Positions 27,579-35,796 of a stretch of DNA of 64,000 nt are shown piece by piece. The stretch covers positions 62,001-126,000 of the forward strand of contig CAMTOQ010000002.1 in the NCBI GenBank assembly GCA_947074205.1. The letters run 5' to 3'. The stretch's first letter is position 1; every line of letters starts with the position of its first letter. This stretch comes from an uncultured Bacteroides sp. (GTDB lineage Bacteria > Bacteroidota > Bacteroidia > Bacteroidales > Bacteroidaceae). Below the pieces are notes generated by a model. It saw nothing but the letters and a program-made list of their open reading frames with translations, was not told the origin of the DNA and made no database searches. A program made the position numbers and the translations under genes.

Positions 27579-29237
27579 ATGGATCAGAGTTTTATTGCCT
27601 ACATTGAGAATAGCATCATAAACAACTGGGATTTAGACGCTCTCACAGACTACAAAGGAGCGACACTACAGTACAAAGACGTAGCTCGCAAAATAGAGAA
27701 ATTACATATTCTTTTCGAGGAAGCCGGAATAGAAAAAGGTGACAAAATAGCTGTTTGCGGCCGCAATAGTTCTTTGTGGGGAGTAACATTTCTAGCCACA
27801 CTGACTTATGGTGCGGTTATTGTTCCCATCCTTCATGAATTTAAAGCCGATAACATACATAATATTGTAAACCACTCTGAAGCTAAGCTGCTTTTTGTGG
27901 GTGATATGATTTGGGAAGAACTCAACGAGGCTGCTATGCCTTTGCTAGAGGGCATCTTGTTGGTGAATGACTTTTCACTTCTAGTTTGCCGCAACAACAA
28001 GTTGAGTCATGCCCGCGAACATCTTAACGAGATGTTTGGTAAGAAATATCCAAAAAATTTCCGCCAAGAGCACATCAACTATCATAAGGATGAGCCTAAC
28101 GAGTTGGCGGTACTCAACTACACTTCTGGTACTACTAGCTACTCCAAAGGTGTAATGCTACCCTACCGCAGTTTATGGTCCAATACAAAGTTTGCTTTTG
28201 AAGTATTGAACCTCAAACCAGGTGATAAACTTGTATCTATGTTGCCTATGGCACACATGTACGGACTAGCTTTTGAGTTTCTTTACGAATTCTCGGCTGG
28301 TTGTCAGATTTTCTTCTTGACACGTATGCCTAGCCCAAAAATTATATTCCAGGCATTTGCAGATGTAAAACCAAATCTAGTAGTGGCAGTGCCACTTATT
28401 ATTGAGAAAATCATCAAAAAGAATGTATTGCCTAAACTCGAGACTCCGAAAATGAAGATCTTGATGAAGGTGCCTTATATCAATGACAAGATAAAGAACA
28501 CCATCCGCGAAGGCATGATTAAAGGTTTTGGTGGCAACTTTGTGGAAGTAATTGTTGGTGGTGCAGGTTTTAACCAGGAGGTAGAACAGTTCCTTAAGAT
28601 GATTGATTTCCCTTACACTGTTGGTTACGGTATGACCGAATGTGGCCCTATCATCTGCTACGAAGATTGGAGCCGATTTGCTGTAGGCTCGTGCGGAAAG
28701 CCAGCTCCACGCATGGAAGTAAAGATATTGTCTGATGACCCTGCAAATGTTCCGGGTGAGATCATTTGTCGCGGACCTAATGTGATGCTTGGTTACTACA
28801 AGAACGAAGAAGCTACTGAGGCAGTGATGGACAAAGATGGATGGCTACACACAGGCGACCTTGGCACCATGGATGCAGCAGGAAATGTGTTTATCAAGGG
28901 GCGTAGCAAGAATATGCTACTTGGTTCTAGCGGACAAAACATTTATCCGGAAGAGATTGAGGATAAATTGAATAATATGCCTTATGTGGCCGAAAGTATT
29001 ATTGTGCAACAAAACAACAAACTGGTGGGCTTAGTCTATCCAGACTTTGACGAACTGTTTGCCAATGGGTTAAAGAACGAAGATATCGACCGAATTATGG
29101 AAGATAATCGTATAACACTCAATCAGATGCTTCCTGCATATAGCCAGATTGCTAAGATGAAAGTCTATCCAGAGGAGTTCGAAAAGACACCTAAAAAATC
29201 GATCAAACGTTTCTTGTATCAAGAAGCTAAAGGATAA
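27579..29237 (+). CDS. Long-chain fatty-acid-CoA ligase (AMP-binding enzyme)
   Basis: 552 residues of the ANL adenylate-forming family, closest in motifs to acyl-CoA synthetases. Visible: the P-loop-like NYTSGTTSYSKGVML near 180, the acyl-site GYGMTECGPI, the hinge GWLHTGDLG, and the C-terminal domain with SGQNIYPEEIED and the catalytic-lysine region KTPKKSIKRFL. No signal peptide; cytoplasmic or membrane-associated activation of fatty acids. The next gene encodes a secreted surface-repeat protein only 10 bases away, so they share a transcript. The acyl chain length preference cannot be judged. Confidence 0.92.
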   Translation: MDQSFIAYIENSIINNWDLDALTDYKGATLQYKDVARKIEKLHILFEEAGIEKGDKIAVCGRNSSLWGVTFLATLTYGAVIVPILHEFKADNIHNIVNHSEAKLLFVGDMIWEELNEAAMPLLEGILLVNDFSLLVCRNNKLSHAREHLNEMFGKKYPKNFRQEHINYHKDEPNELAVLNYTSGTTSYSKGVMLPYRSLWSNTKFAFEVLNLKPGDKLVSMLPMAHMYGLAFEFLYEFSAGCQIFFLTRMPSPKIIFQAFADVKPNLVVAVPLIIEKIIKKNVLPKLETPKMKILMKVPYINDKIKNTIREGMIKGFGGNFVEVIVGGAGFNQEVEQFLKMIDFPYTVGYGMTECGPIICYEDWSRFAVGSCGKPAPRMEVKILSDDPANVPGEIICRGPNVMLGYYKNEEATEAVMDKDGWLHTGDLGTMDAAGNVFIKGRSKNMLLGSSGQNIYPEEIEDKLNNMPYVAESIIVQQNNKLVGLVYPDFDELFANGLKNEDIDRIMEDNRITLNQMLPAYSQIAKMKVYPEEFEKTPKKSIKRFLYQEAKG

Positions 29238-29247
29238 AAGAAAAAGA

Positions 29248-30393
29248 ATGAATTTACGATCAATATTAACGGCAGCCCTTTGTTTGGTTGCCGTTGTTGC
29301 TACTGCACAACACCGGAATCTAGGCATAAACCTCTCTTTATATAAAGGGCTTGACACACAGCCCAAAGATTCAACTAAGTCTTCATGGCTGAATATCGGA
29401 TTACTATCTTCTACATATAAAGTAAATGGTGCAAGCTTCAATGGTTTAGCTGGCGTCACTAGTAGGGGTATGAATGGTGTACAGATTTCTGGGTTGTCCA
29501 ATATGAACTATGGCACTACTAGTGGATTACAACTTGCGGGCATCACTAATGTTAATTATGGCGATATGAACGGCATCTCCCTATCGGGTCTTGTCAATCT
29601 AAATACTAGACAAACTACAGGTGTAGTAGCATCGGCCCTTGTCAACTATATGGGTGGCGACGCCAATGGATTTGCCATGGCAGGGCTTATCAATATGGGT
29701 ACTGTATGTAGCAGCGGCATGCAGCTATCAGCTATGTCCAATGTGGTTGGCAAAGATGCTAATGGTTTGTTGGTGTCAGGATTACTCAATTTGTCTGCTG
29801 AAAACATGAATGGAGTGCAGCTATCTCCGCTTGCAAATATTGTTGGGAAAACATTAGCAGGGATACAGATAGGTCTTGTCAATTACGCCACTAGCGTGAA
29901 AGGGGTGCAAGTGGGTCTCTTCAATTACTATAAAGAAGAAAAGAAAGGTCTTCAATTGGGGTTGATTAATGCAAATCCGAGCACTCGCTATCAGCTGATG
30001 TTATTTGGGGGCAATAGTAGTAAATTCAATGTGGGTGTGCGTTTCAAGAATAAACTTTTCTATACCATCTTAAGTACCGGAGGCTACTATTTTGATTTCA
30101 AAGATAAATTTTCTGCCACCTTTGCTTACCGCACTGGTCTATGGCTACGGCTATACAAAGGTTTGAGTATAAGTGGCGACTTTGGTTTTGAGCATATTGA
30201 ATCGTTCAGAGGGAAACACCATGGTTTACCTGCCCGTATTTATGCCTTACAGGAAAGATTGAACCTAGAATATGTATTAACATCAAAATTGAGTATATTT
30301 GCGACCGCTGGTTATGAAATCAGCCGATATTACAATAAGAGTGCTAATTATGACAAGCGCATGATTGGCGAAATTGGAATCATCTTATTTTAA
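29248..30393 (+). CDS. Secreted LA_2272-type surface-repeat protein
   Basis: 381 residues. Signal peptide MNLRSILTAALCLVAVVATA, then from about 50 to 245 a run of repeats of roughly 20-22 residues built on the pattern NGxQxSGLxNxxxGxxxG (GLSNMNYGTTSGLQLAGITN, SGLLNLSAENMNGVQLS), as in LA_2272-like surface repeats. The C-terminal 130 residues are beta strands ending IGEIGIILF, resembling an outer-membrane barrel end. I infer a cell-surface or outer-membrane location. Function unknown. It sits between the acyl-CoA ligase (10 bases) and an AraC regulator (24 bases), in one apparent operon. Confidence 0.8.
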   Translation: MNLRSILTAALCLVAVVATAQHRNLGINLSLYKGLDTQPKDSTKSSWLNIGLLSSTYKVNGASFNGLAGVTSRGMNGVQISGLSNMNYGTTSGLQLAGITNVNYGDMNGISLSGLVNLNTRQTTGVVASALVNYMGGDANGFAMAGLINMGTVCSSGMQLSAMSNVVGKDANGLLVSGLLNLSAENMNGVQLSPLANIVGKTLAGIQIGLVNYATSVKGVQVGLFNYYKEEKKGLQLGLINANPSTRYQLMLFGGNSSKFNVGVRFKNKLFYTILSTGGYYFDFKDKFSATFAYRTGLWLRLYKGLSISGDFGFEHIESFRGKHHGLPARIYALQERLNLEYVLTSKLSIFATAGYEISRYYNKSANYDKRMIGEIGIILF

Positions 30394-30417
30394 TGCTTTA
30401 TTTTAACTGCTCTTATA

Positions 30418-31290
30418 ATGGATTGCAAAATCACTGATACTTCTATCAATACGGCCAATCAACAAATTGATACTATTGGCTCTGAAATTGCTATTTTTGA
30501 CGAAATTAAAAATATTCCGCTTAATAGCTACCCTTGCCGAATTCCCGGAATAATGGTGTGCCTTTGTCAAGCTGGATCATTTACGGTAGACATCAATCTA
30601 ACCAACTATGAGGTTACTAGCAACTCTTTTCTAGTGGCTTTTCCTGATCAGATAATGCAGCTTACTTCAAGATCTGATGATTTCGAAGGCCATATCATTG
30701 TAATCTCTACCGAATATATGGAGAAAACGTTTCAATCATTTAGAGACTTCTTCCCTATTCTGTTTTCGTTAAAAGCCAATCAGAAGGTAACTCTGCAACC
30801 CGAAGAGGCAGCACAATTAAAAAGTTATTTTGTAGCTATACACAATAAAATACTAGATCAACGCCCTAGGTTTAAGCTTGAGGTACTTAGAGGAATGGTA
30901 TATACATTATTCTACGATCTATTTGCATTGATAAATACAGAGACTCAAGAGATTAATGGCAGAAGTAAATCTCGTAAAGATGTAATCTTCGAAAAATATA
31001 TGCGGGAAGTATTGAAACATTACAAAACAGAGCGTAGCGTGGCTTTCTATGCAGACAAATTGTGCCTCACTGCAAAACATCTATCGAGTGTTGTGAAGGA
31101 GATGAGCGGCAAAACGGCCAGCGAATGGATTGAGCGTTTTGTAATATTGGAGGCCCGCGCCCTGCTAAAATCCTCTGATATGAGTATTCAACAGATAGCG
31201 GAACAGCTCAATTTTGCCAATCAATCGTTTTTTGGAAAATATTTTAAGCACCACATGGGAATTTCTCCGAAAGAGTATCGCAAATCATAG
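30418..31290 (+). CDS. AraC-family transcriptional regulator
   Basis: 290 residues. A cupin-like N-terminal domain (about 35-120) is followed by the two-helix-turn-helix AraC domain in the last 95 residues (KTERSVAFYADKLCLTAKHLSSVVKEMSGKTASEW, SIQQIAEQLNFANQSFFGKYFKHHMGISPKEYRKS). It closely resembles the AraC genes at 42275-43126 and 49565-50407, all with the FYADKL...LNFxxxSFFGKYFK signature, so the three are paralogues. It ends six bases into the convergent Crp-type gene. Target unknown; the upstream surface protein or acyl-CoA ligase is plausible. Confidence 0.9.
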   Translation: MDCKITDTSINTANQQIDTIGSEIAIFDEIKNIPLNSYPCRIPGIMVCLCQAGSFTVDINLTNYEVTSNSFLVAFPDQIMQLTSRSDDFEGHIIVISTEYMEKTFQSFRDFFPILFSLKANQKVTLQPEEAAQLKSYFVAIHNKILDQRPRFKLEVLRGMVYTLFYDLFALINTETQEINGRSKSRKDVIFEKYMREVLKHYKTERSVAFYADKLCLTAKHLSSVVKEMSGKTASEWIERFVILEARALLKSSDMSIQQIAEQLNFANQSFFGKYFKHHMGISPKEYRKS

Positions 31291-31872
31291 CACGTTAGAA
31301 CGTACTCTGCTTAAGGTTTCAGGCGTCATTAGCAAATAGGAGGCTATATGCGCCAATGGTGCGCGCTTTATGATCTCGGGATGCATCTTCATCAATAGGT
31401 TGTAGCGTTCGCGAGCAGTCTCAAATCGCAATGAATCTGCTCTAATCTGAGAGGTTATCAACGAAAATTCTAACACTTTACGGTAAAAGCGATTAATCTC
31501 TAACGAATTCTCGGCCAATTTCAATAGACCATTATACGAGAATTCATAGAGCACAGTGGGCTCTATAGCCTCTACAATCAAGCGGCTGGGTTCTTGTTTC
31601 AACATACTCTCGATGCACATCAGTACGCATCCCTCATAAGAGAAGTGTTCGGTGACGTCTTTCTTATTCTTATAATAGTACTGACGCAACATACCCTTAC
31701 CTACCAATACTATGCTTGGCGCTATGTCGCCTTCGTGTATCAATATATCGCCTTTGGCTAGCTTGCGCTCTACAAAGTATTCGTGTAGCAGCTCTATCCC
31801 TTCTTGATTCATCTCAGGAAATCGCGAATTAACCAAACTCTGAATGGCTGCACTTTTTATATCTTCTTTCAT
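31285..31872 (-). CDS. Crp/Fnr-family transcriptional regulator
   Basis: 195 residues with a cyclic-nucleotide-binding-like beta roll (about 30-120: LAKGDILIHEGDIAPSIVLVGKGMLRQYY) and a C-terminal winged helix (RAPLAHIASYLLMTPETLSRVRS). No Cys cluster like that of FNR, and the strict cAMP-binding RxS signature is not evident, so the ligand is unknown. Many Bacteroidota regulators of this subtype control single adjacent loci. Its stop overlaps the end of the convergent AraC gene by six bases (TGA at 31287-31285). Confidence 0.88.
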   Translation of the reverse strand: MKEDIKSAAIQSLVNSRFPEMNQEGIELLHEYFVERKLAKGDILIHEGDIAPSIVLVGKGMLRQYYYKNKKDVTEHFSYEGCVLMCIESMLKQEPSRLIVEAIEPTVLYEFSYNGLLKLAENSLEINRFYRKVLEFSLITSQIRADSLRFETARERYNLLMKMHPEIIKRAPLAHIASYLLMTPETLSRVRSNVL

Positions 31873-31916
31873 GATGTGTACAACGTTAAGTAGTAGCTAA
31901 TGTATTTTATTCAAAA

Positions 31917-31924
31917 CAAAAATA
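31917..31924 (-). promoter_or_regulatory. Promoter -7 element for the Crp/Fnr-type gene
   Basis: Minus-strand TATTTTTG fits TAnnTTTG, 45 bases before ATG 31872. It lies between this gene and the end of the fetAB operon at 31998. Confidence 0.55.
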
Positions 31925-31997
31925 GCTTCATTACCTCTATAAAACAAAAAATAAGGAAGTTTTGTTGTCTTACTTTAACTTAGTCACAGCTACTCTG

Positions 31998-32285
31998 CTA
32001 GGTAGTAAAACGGAGATTGAGGGGCATATTTTTCATGGCATACTTCTCGTCTACCACTTTATCAGTGGGATAAAATGTGAAAAATATGTACCAGCCATCT
32101 GCTCTATATACAAACCTTCTGCCCGTAGCGCCTTGCTCTATTTGCCTATATTTATCTTCTAAAAACTGAAGAATGTCACCTGGTAAATCGTTACCTACCG
32201 CACGATAGGTGGCTGCCACAAAATAGCCATTAAACTGTTGTTGTGCCACCAAGGCGTGAAGAGCGTCTATCAGTACTGTTTTCAT
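31998..32285 (-). CDS. Small conserved-looking protein coupled to the FetAB exporter
   Basis: 95 residues; I do not recognise a family. Its ATG (32285-32283) overlaps the fetB TGA (32284-32282) as ATGA, the classical sign of translational coupling, which argues it is a real gene. The sequence is soluble and aromatic-rich (NGYFVAATYRAVGNDLPGDIL, GWYIFFTFYPTD) with no cysteines or His clusters for obvious metal binding. The phrase RRFVYRADGWYIFFTF suggests a compact beta structure. It could be an accessory of the metal exporter; it has no other context. Confidence 0.65.
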   Translation of the reverse strand: MKTVLIDALHALVAQQQFNGYFVAATYRAVGNDLPGDILQFLEDKYRQIEQGATGRRFVYRADGWYIFFTFYPTDKVVDEKYAMKNMPLNLRFTT

Positions 32286-33070
32286 TTCTCAACCATTACA
32301 GGAAGTAGCTTGCCATAGGCATCAAACGACTTACGCGAGGCTAGCGACAGTGTAATCATTAATGACAACATTGAGGCAGTGAAGGTAATTACCATTATCA
32401 TCATCTGATACTTAATAGCTACATTAGGAGCACTACCACCCAAAATCTGCCCAATCATGGTGCCGGGTAGAGCCACTAGTCCCATCACAGCAATATTAGC
32501 AATCAGTGGACTAAAAGCTTTAATAAGGGCTTCGCGCACAAATGGTGCAAGTGCTTCTTGACGTGTGGCGCCATTGCCGAGCAGATAGCGATAGAGTTGT
32601 TCTTCTCGCTTCAAACGGCTATAGTAGGTATTAAGTGCCACTACATTACTAGAGAGCATATTCCCCATCAATATACCAAAGATAGGAATGAAGTATTGAG
32701 CATTGAATATATTGTCGAGTTGGAGCACAATACCAATAAAGTAGAGACCAACGACCACAGCACTACCCAAGAAGCCCATCGCCATAGGGATAAAGAGGAT
32801 TGAGCGCTTCAGTCCGGTGCGCGCCAGAGCAGTTTGCGAAGCAACAAACACCATAATGATGACCCACAGAAAGTTGATCCATGGCTTGTCCCACAAAAAA
32901 AGATATTTTAGATACATCCCGATAAGGAAAAGTTGCACGATCATTCGTGCAGTACCTACCAAGGTGGCTTGTACCAGTCCTGTCTTAAACTTATGAAGGT
33001 AAAAGACGGGAATAGCTAGTAGCAATAGCCCTATACTCAGGTGTAGGTAAGATATATCGATAGTTTCCAT
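32282..33070 (-). CDS. fetB: FetB-type ABC exporter permease (UPF0014)
   Basis: Start taken at ATG 33070 (262 residues, METIDISYLHLSIGLLLL), which matches the roughly 260-residue length of E. coli FetB; an upstream in-frame start at 33118 would overlap fetA by 28 bases. Seven or so hydrophobic segments, with the conserved NMLSSNVVALNTYYSRLKREE loop that touches the ATPase and GMLALPGTMIGQI-like ALPGTMIGQILGG segment. With FetA it forms an exporter linked in E. coli to iron efflux and oxidative stress resistance. The metal in this organism is inferred. Confidence 0.9.
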   Translation of the reverse strand: METIDISYLHLSIGLLLLAIPVFYLHKFKTGLVQATLVGTARMIVQLFLIGMYLKYLFLWDKPWINFLWVIIMVFVASQTALARTGLKRSILFIPMAMGFLGSAVVVGLYFIGIVLQLDNIFNAQYFIPIFGILMGNMLSSNVVALNTYYSRLKREEQLYRYLLGNGATRQEALAPFVREALIKAFSPLIANIAVMGLVALPGTMIGQILGGSAPNVAIKYQMMIMVITFTASMLSLMITLSLASRKSFDAYGKLLPVMVEK

Positions 33071-33090
33071 AATTGGCTTTAGTTTTTGTA

Positions 33091-33714
33091 TCAAATAAGT
33101 TGGATAAGCTGATGACAACCTGCCGCGAAGTGTCGGTCATGCGACACACTAAGCACAGCTATCCCTTGTTCTACACAGTTTTGAAAGAACTGAAGCACAC
33201 GCTGCGTAGACGCCTTATCGAGGGCAGAGGTTGGCTCGTCGACAATGATGAGCTTCTTACGCAGCAAACCTGCTACAGCAATCATCACACGCTGACGCTG
33301 CCCACCAGAAATCTCGTTTACTCGTTTGGTATAGATATCGTTGGTCAATCCAAGAAGTTCGAAGTAATCAAATAGACGACGTTCTGAGAATGGTGTAGCC
33401 TTATTGGCTTTTAGCTCGAAGGGCAAACGTACCATGTCACTCACCCGCTCGGCAGGCAATGCTAATTCTTGGGGTATCCAAGCTATATCACGGCGAATAG
33501 TATCAATGCTGTAGCGATCTAGTTCTAGCCCATCTACAATAATTCGTCCTGCACTGAGTGGCACAAACCCCATCACTGCATTGAGCAATGATGTCTTTCC
33601 TTTTCCGGATTCTCCTTGAATGCAGGCTAGCTGACCCGCAGCTAGGTGTAGGTTCAACCCAGAGAACAGTGTCGTGTCGCCAAATGCTATACTGGCTTCT
33701 TCTATCCGCAACAT
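33091..33714 (-). CDS. fetA: FetA-type ABC exporter ATP-binding protein
   Basis: A 207-residue single ABC ATPase. Walker A is GESGKGKTSLL (about 34-44), the signature is EISGGQRQRVMIA, Walker B is KLIIVDEPTSALDK, and the switch His is in SVSHDRHF. Size and pairing with a UPF0014 permease identify it as FetA/YbbL. It is the first gene of the minus-strand operon fetA-fetB-small protein, with 20 bases to fetB. A -7 box lies 26 bases upstream of its ATG, just after an odd G/T-rich tract. Confidence 0.92.
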   Translation of the reverse strand: MLRIEEASIAFGDTTLFSGLNLHLAAGQLACIQGESGKGKTSLLNAVMGFVPLSAGRIIVDGLELDRYSIDTIRRDIAWIPQELALPAERVSDMVRLPFELKANKATPFSERRLFDYFELLGLTNDIYTKRVNEISGGQRQRVMIAVAGLLRKKLIIVDEPTSALDKASTQRVLQFFQNCVEQGIAVLSVSHDRHFAAGCHQLIQLI

Positions 33715-33739
33715 CTTTCCTTAATTTTCTTTGTTTCTG

Positions 33740-33747
33740 CAAATGTA
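33740..33747 (-). promoter_or_regulatory. Promoter -7 element for fetAB
   Basis: Minus-strand TACATTTG fits TAnnTTTG, 26 bases before ATG 33714. Its -33 region falls in a strand-biased tract and has no TTTG. Confidence 0.55.
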
Positions 33748-34045
33748 AGTTTTTTTGTGGTGTGGTGTGTCTGTTGGTGGGATTTTTGTTTTTGGGAGGG
33801 GTGGAAATAACATTATACAACTCAGAACAGATGTTTAAAAATCACTTAAAAGAAGAAGCAAACATCTTTAGTTTAATAAATACGATTTCTCAGAACAAAA
33901 AAAACATATATCCTCCTTGAACCAATACACATTTTAATGCATGCTGACTATCTGCAACTTATCAAATACATATATTGAATGGATATCGTCCGAATATTTC
34001 TCTCTAAAGCCAACACCGATTAACACCTAACAGAACAGCAACAAT
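33748..34045. other. Intergenic region with a strongly G/T-biased tract
   Basis: From about 33750 to 33804 the plus strand is almost only G and T (repeated GTGGTGTGGTG and GGGAGGGG runs), i.e. C/A-rich on the fetA coding strand. The rest to 34045 is ordinary A/T-rich sequence in which I see no gene. The next promoter begins at 34046. Confidence 0.5.
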
Positions 34046-34078
34046 TATTGCAAAAGCGACTTTTTCTAGCTAAGTTTG
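34046..34078 (+). promoter_or_regulatory. Promoter of the DUF2148/agmatine operon
   Basis: TATTG (34046-34050), 20 bases, then TAAGTTTG (34071-34078), an exact -7 element, 28 bases before ATG 34107. Confidence 0.65.
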
Positions 34079-34106
34079 CATACAACTAACTAAATAGGTA
34101 TAGCTA

Positions 34107-34637
34107 ATGATACTTAACGAACGAGACATTCGCCATGCTCATGTTATTGAGATAGCGAAACAAATGATGACGGCCGCCCGAACCGCCCCTAAAGGTAAAG
34201 GCTTCGATATAATAGAAGTAGCCCTTGTCACTGGCGAGGACCTAAATATCCTTTCTACAAGAATGGTGGAGATGGGCGAAGAGCTGGGTTTTAAATTCTT
34301 TCTTCGCGATGCTGAGAATATATTAAGTGCTGAGTGTCTGATACTAATAGGCACTAACGAACAAGCACAAGGGCTAAACTGTGGCCATTGTGGCTATGAC
34401 ACTTGCGTGGATCGCAAGCAGGGTGTGCCCTGTGCTATCAACAGTGTAGATGTGGGCATTGCTATCGGATCGGCCTGCGCAACTGCTGCCGATTGTCGTG
34501 TAGATACCCGCGTGATGTTCTCAGCTGGACTAACCGCGCAAAAGCTTGGCTGGCTAGGTACATGCAAACAGGTATATGCCATTCCTGTAAGCGCATCTTC
34601 AAAAAATCCTTTTTTCGATCGTAAACCCAAAGCATAA
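34107..34637 (+). CDS. Cysteine-rich DUF2148 ferredoxin-like protein
   Basis: 176 residues with a dense cysteine set: Cys92, Cys95 and Cys100 in NCGHCGYDTC, Cys109, Cys124 and Cys130. The CxxCGYxxC motif resembles [4Fe-4S]-binding modules, and the family is known as DUF2148, ferredoxin-domain-containing. The GIAIGSACATAADCRVDTRVMFSAG segment is family-typical. Cytoplasmic, function unknown. It is the first gene of an apparent operon with the two agmatine enzymes, only 5 bases before the next start, which hints at a redox or sensing role but does not prove it. Confidence 0.85.
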   Translation: MILNERDIRHAHVIEIAKQMMTAARTAPKGKGFDIIEVALVTGEDLNILSTRMVEMGEELGFKFFLRDAENILSAECLILIGTNEQAQGLNCGHCGYDTCVDRKQGVPCAINSVDVGIAIGSACATAADCRVDTRVMFSAGLTAQKLGWLGTCKQVYAIPVSASSKNPFFDRKPKA

Positions 34638-34642
34638 TCCAA

Positions 34643-35764
34643 ATGGAAATACACCTAGGAAATACCTATACAGCAATTAAAGAGCGTATATATGAGTTGC
34701 GTGCTCAAGACCTAAAACTTCAGCAACAAGAGGAACACCTTAAGCTTATGCTACCCGCCGAATGGTTTCCACAAAGTGGTATACAACTGACATGGCCACA
34801 CGCTAACACCGATTGGGGCTATATGCTAGAAGAAGTAGAAGAATGTTTTGTAAATATAGCACGTGAGATAGCTCAGCGCGAACTGCTGCTTATCGTAACT
34901 CCTCACCCCGAAGAGGTTATGATTAAGATTAGCGGGCAGGTCAACCTTGACAATGTACGCTTTTTGGAGTGCGATACCAACGACACTTGGGCGCGCGACC
35001 ACGGTGCTATCACTCTAATAAACAACCGCATCCCTATGTTACTCGACTTTAAGTTTAACGGCTGGGGACTGAAGTTTGCCGCTGACAAAGACAATCTTAT
35101 CACCCATAAAGCTAGTGAAGCAGAAGCGTTGAATGGAACTTATGTTAACTGCTTAAACTTTGTGCTCGAGGGAGGGTCTATTGAAAGCGATGGACAAGGT
35201 ACACTGCTGACAACATCGGAATGTTTGCTCTCGCCCAACCGTAACGGAGAGATGACAAAACAAGAGATAGAGTCTTATCTCAAAACTAACTTATTCCTAA
35301 AACAAGTGTTATGGCTAGATCATGGCTATCTAGCCGGCGATGACACTGATAGCCACATTGACACATTAGCACGCATTTGTCCCAACGACACCATTGCTTA
35401 TGTATCATGTAGTGATGAGGAAGATGAACACTACACAGCTCTTAAAGCAATGGAGGAGCAGCTTAAATGCTTTAGAACTCCAAACAATACTCCCTATCGT
35501 TTGTTAGCTTTACCTATGGCAGATGCTATTTACGATGAGGAAAACGAGCGACTTCCTGCAACTTACGCCAACTTTTTGGTGATAAACGATGCTGTGCTCT
35601 ATCCTACCTACCAACAACCTCACAACGATGTGATGGCAAAAGAAGTGCTCGAAAAAGCATTTCCCGGGTATGAGATTATTGGAGTAGACTGCTGTGCACT
35701 CATTCGTCAACACGGTTCGTTGCACTGTGTTACGATGCAATACCCAGAGGGTGTTATTAAATAA
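34643..35764 (+). CDS. aguA: Agmatine deiminase
   Basis: Hydrolyses agmatine to N-carbamoylputrescine and ammonia. 373 residues of the peptidylarginine-deiminase fold: substrate loop LTWPHANTDW, NDTWARDHGAI with catalytic Asp, ALEGGSIE-like VLEGGSIESDG, DDTDSHID carrying the catalytic His, and nucleophile Cys362 in GSLHCVTMQ. Family proteins usually begin near LPAEW, here residue 37; the 35 extra residues form a charged helix. ATG 34748 is therefore an alternative start with AGAGGA upstream. I keep 34643 because it directly follows the preceding stop. Confidence 0.93.
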   Translation: MEIHLGNTYTAIKERIYELRAQDLKLQQQEEHLKLMLPAEWFPQSGIQLTWPHANTDWGYMLEEVEECFVNIAREIAQRELLLIVTPHPEEVMIKISGQVNLDNVRFLECDTNDTWARDHGAITLINNRIPMLLDFKFNGWGLKFAADKDNLITHKASEAEALNGTYVNCLNFVLEGGSIESDGQGTLLTTSECLLSPNRNGEMTKQEIESYLKTNLFLKQVLWLDHGYLAGDDTDSHIDTLARICPNDTIAYVSCSDEEDEHYTALKAMEEQLKCFRTPNNTPYRLLALPMADAIYDEENERLPATYANFLVINDAVLYPTYQQPHNDVMAKEVLEKAFPGYEIIGVDCCALIRQHGSLHCVTMQYPEGVIK

Positions 35765-35796
35765 GAACTAAACCGATGATTATTAAATAGAAGAAG

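Noticed and set aside
29400..29900. Regular DNA repetition suggesting a tandem array
   Set aside because: The periodicity comes from protein repeats of about 20-22 residues with diverged codons, not from DNA repeats.
33073..33375. 100-residue plus-strand frame across fetB and fetA
   Set aside because: It is antisense to both genes across a coupled operon junction and has no recognisable motif.
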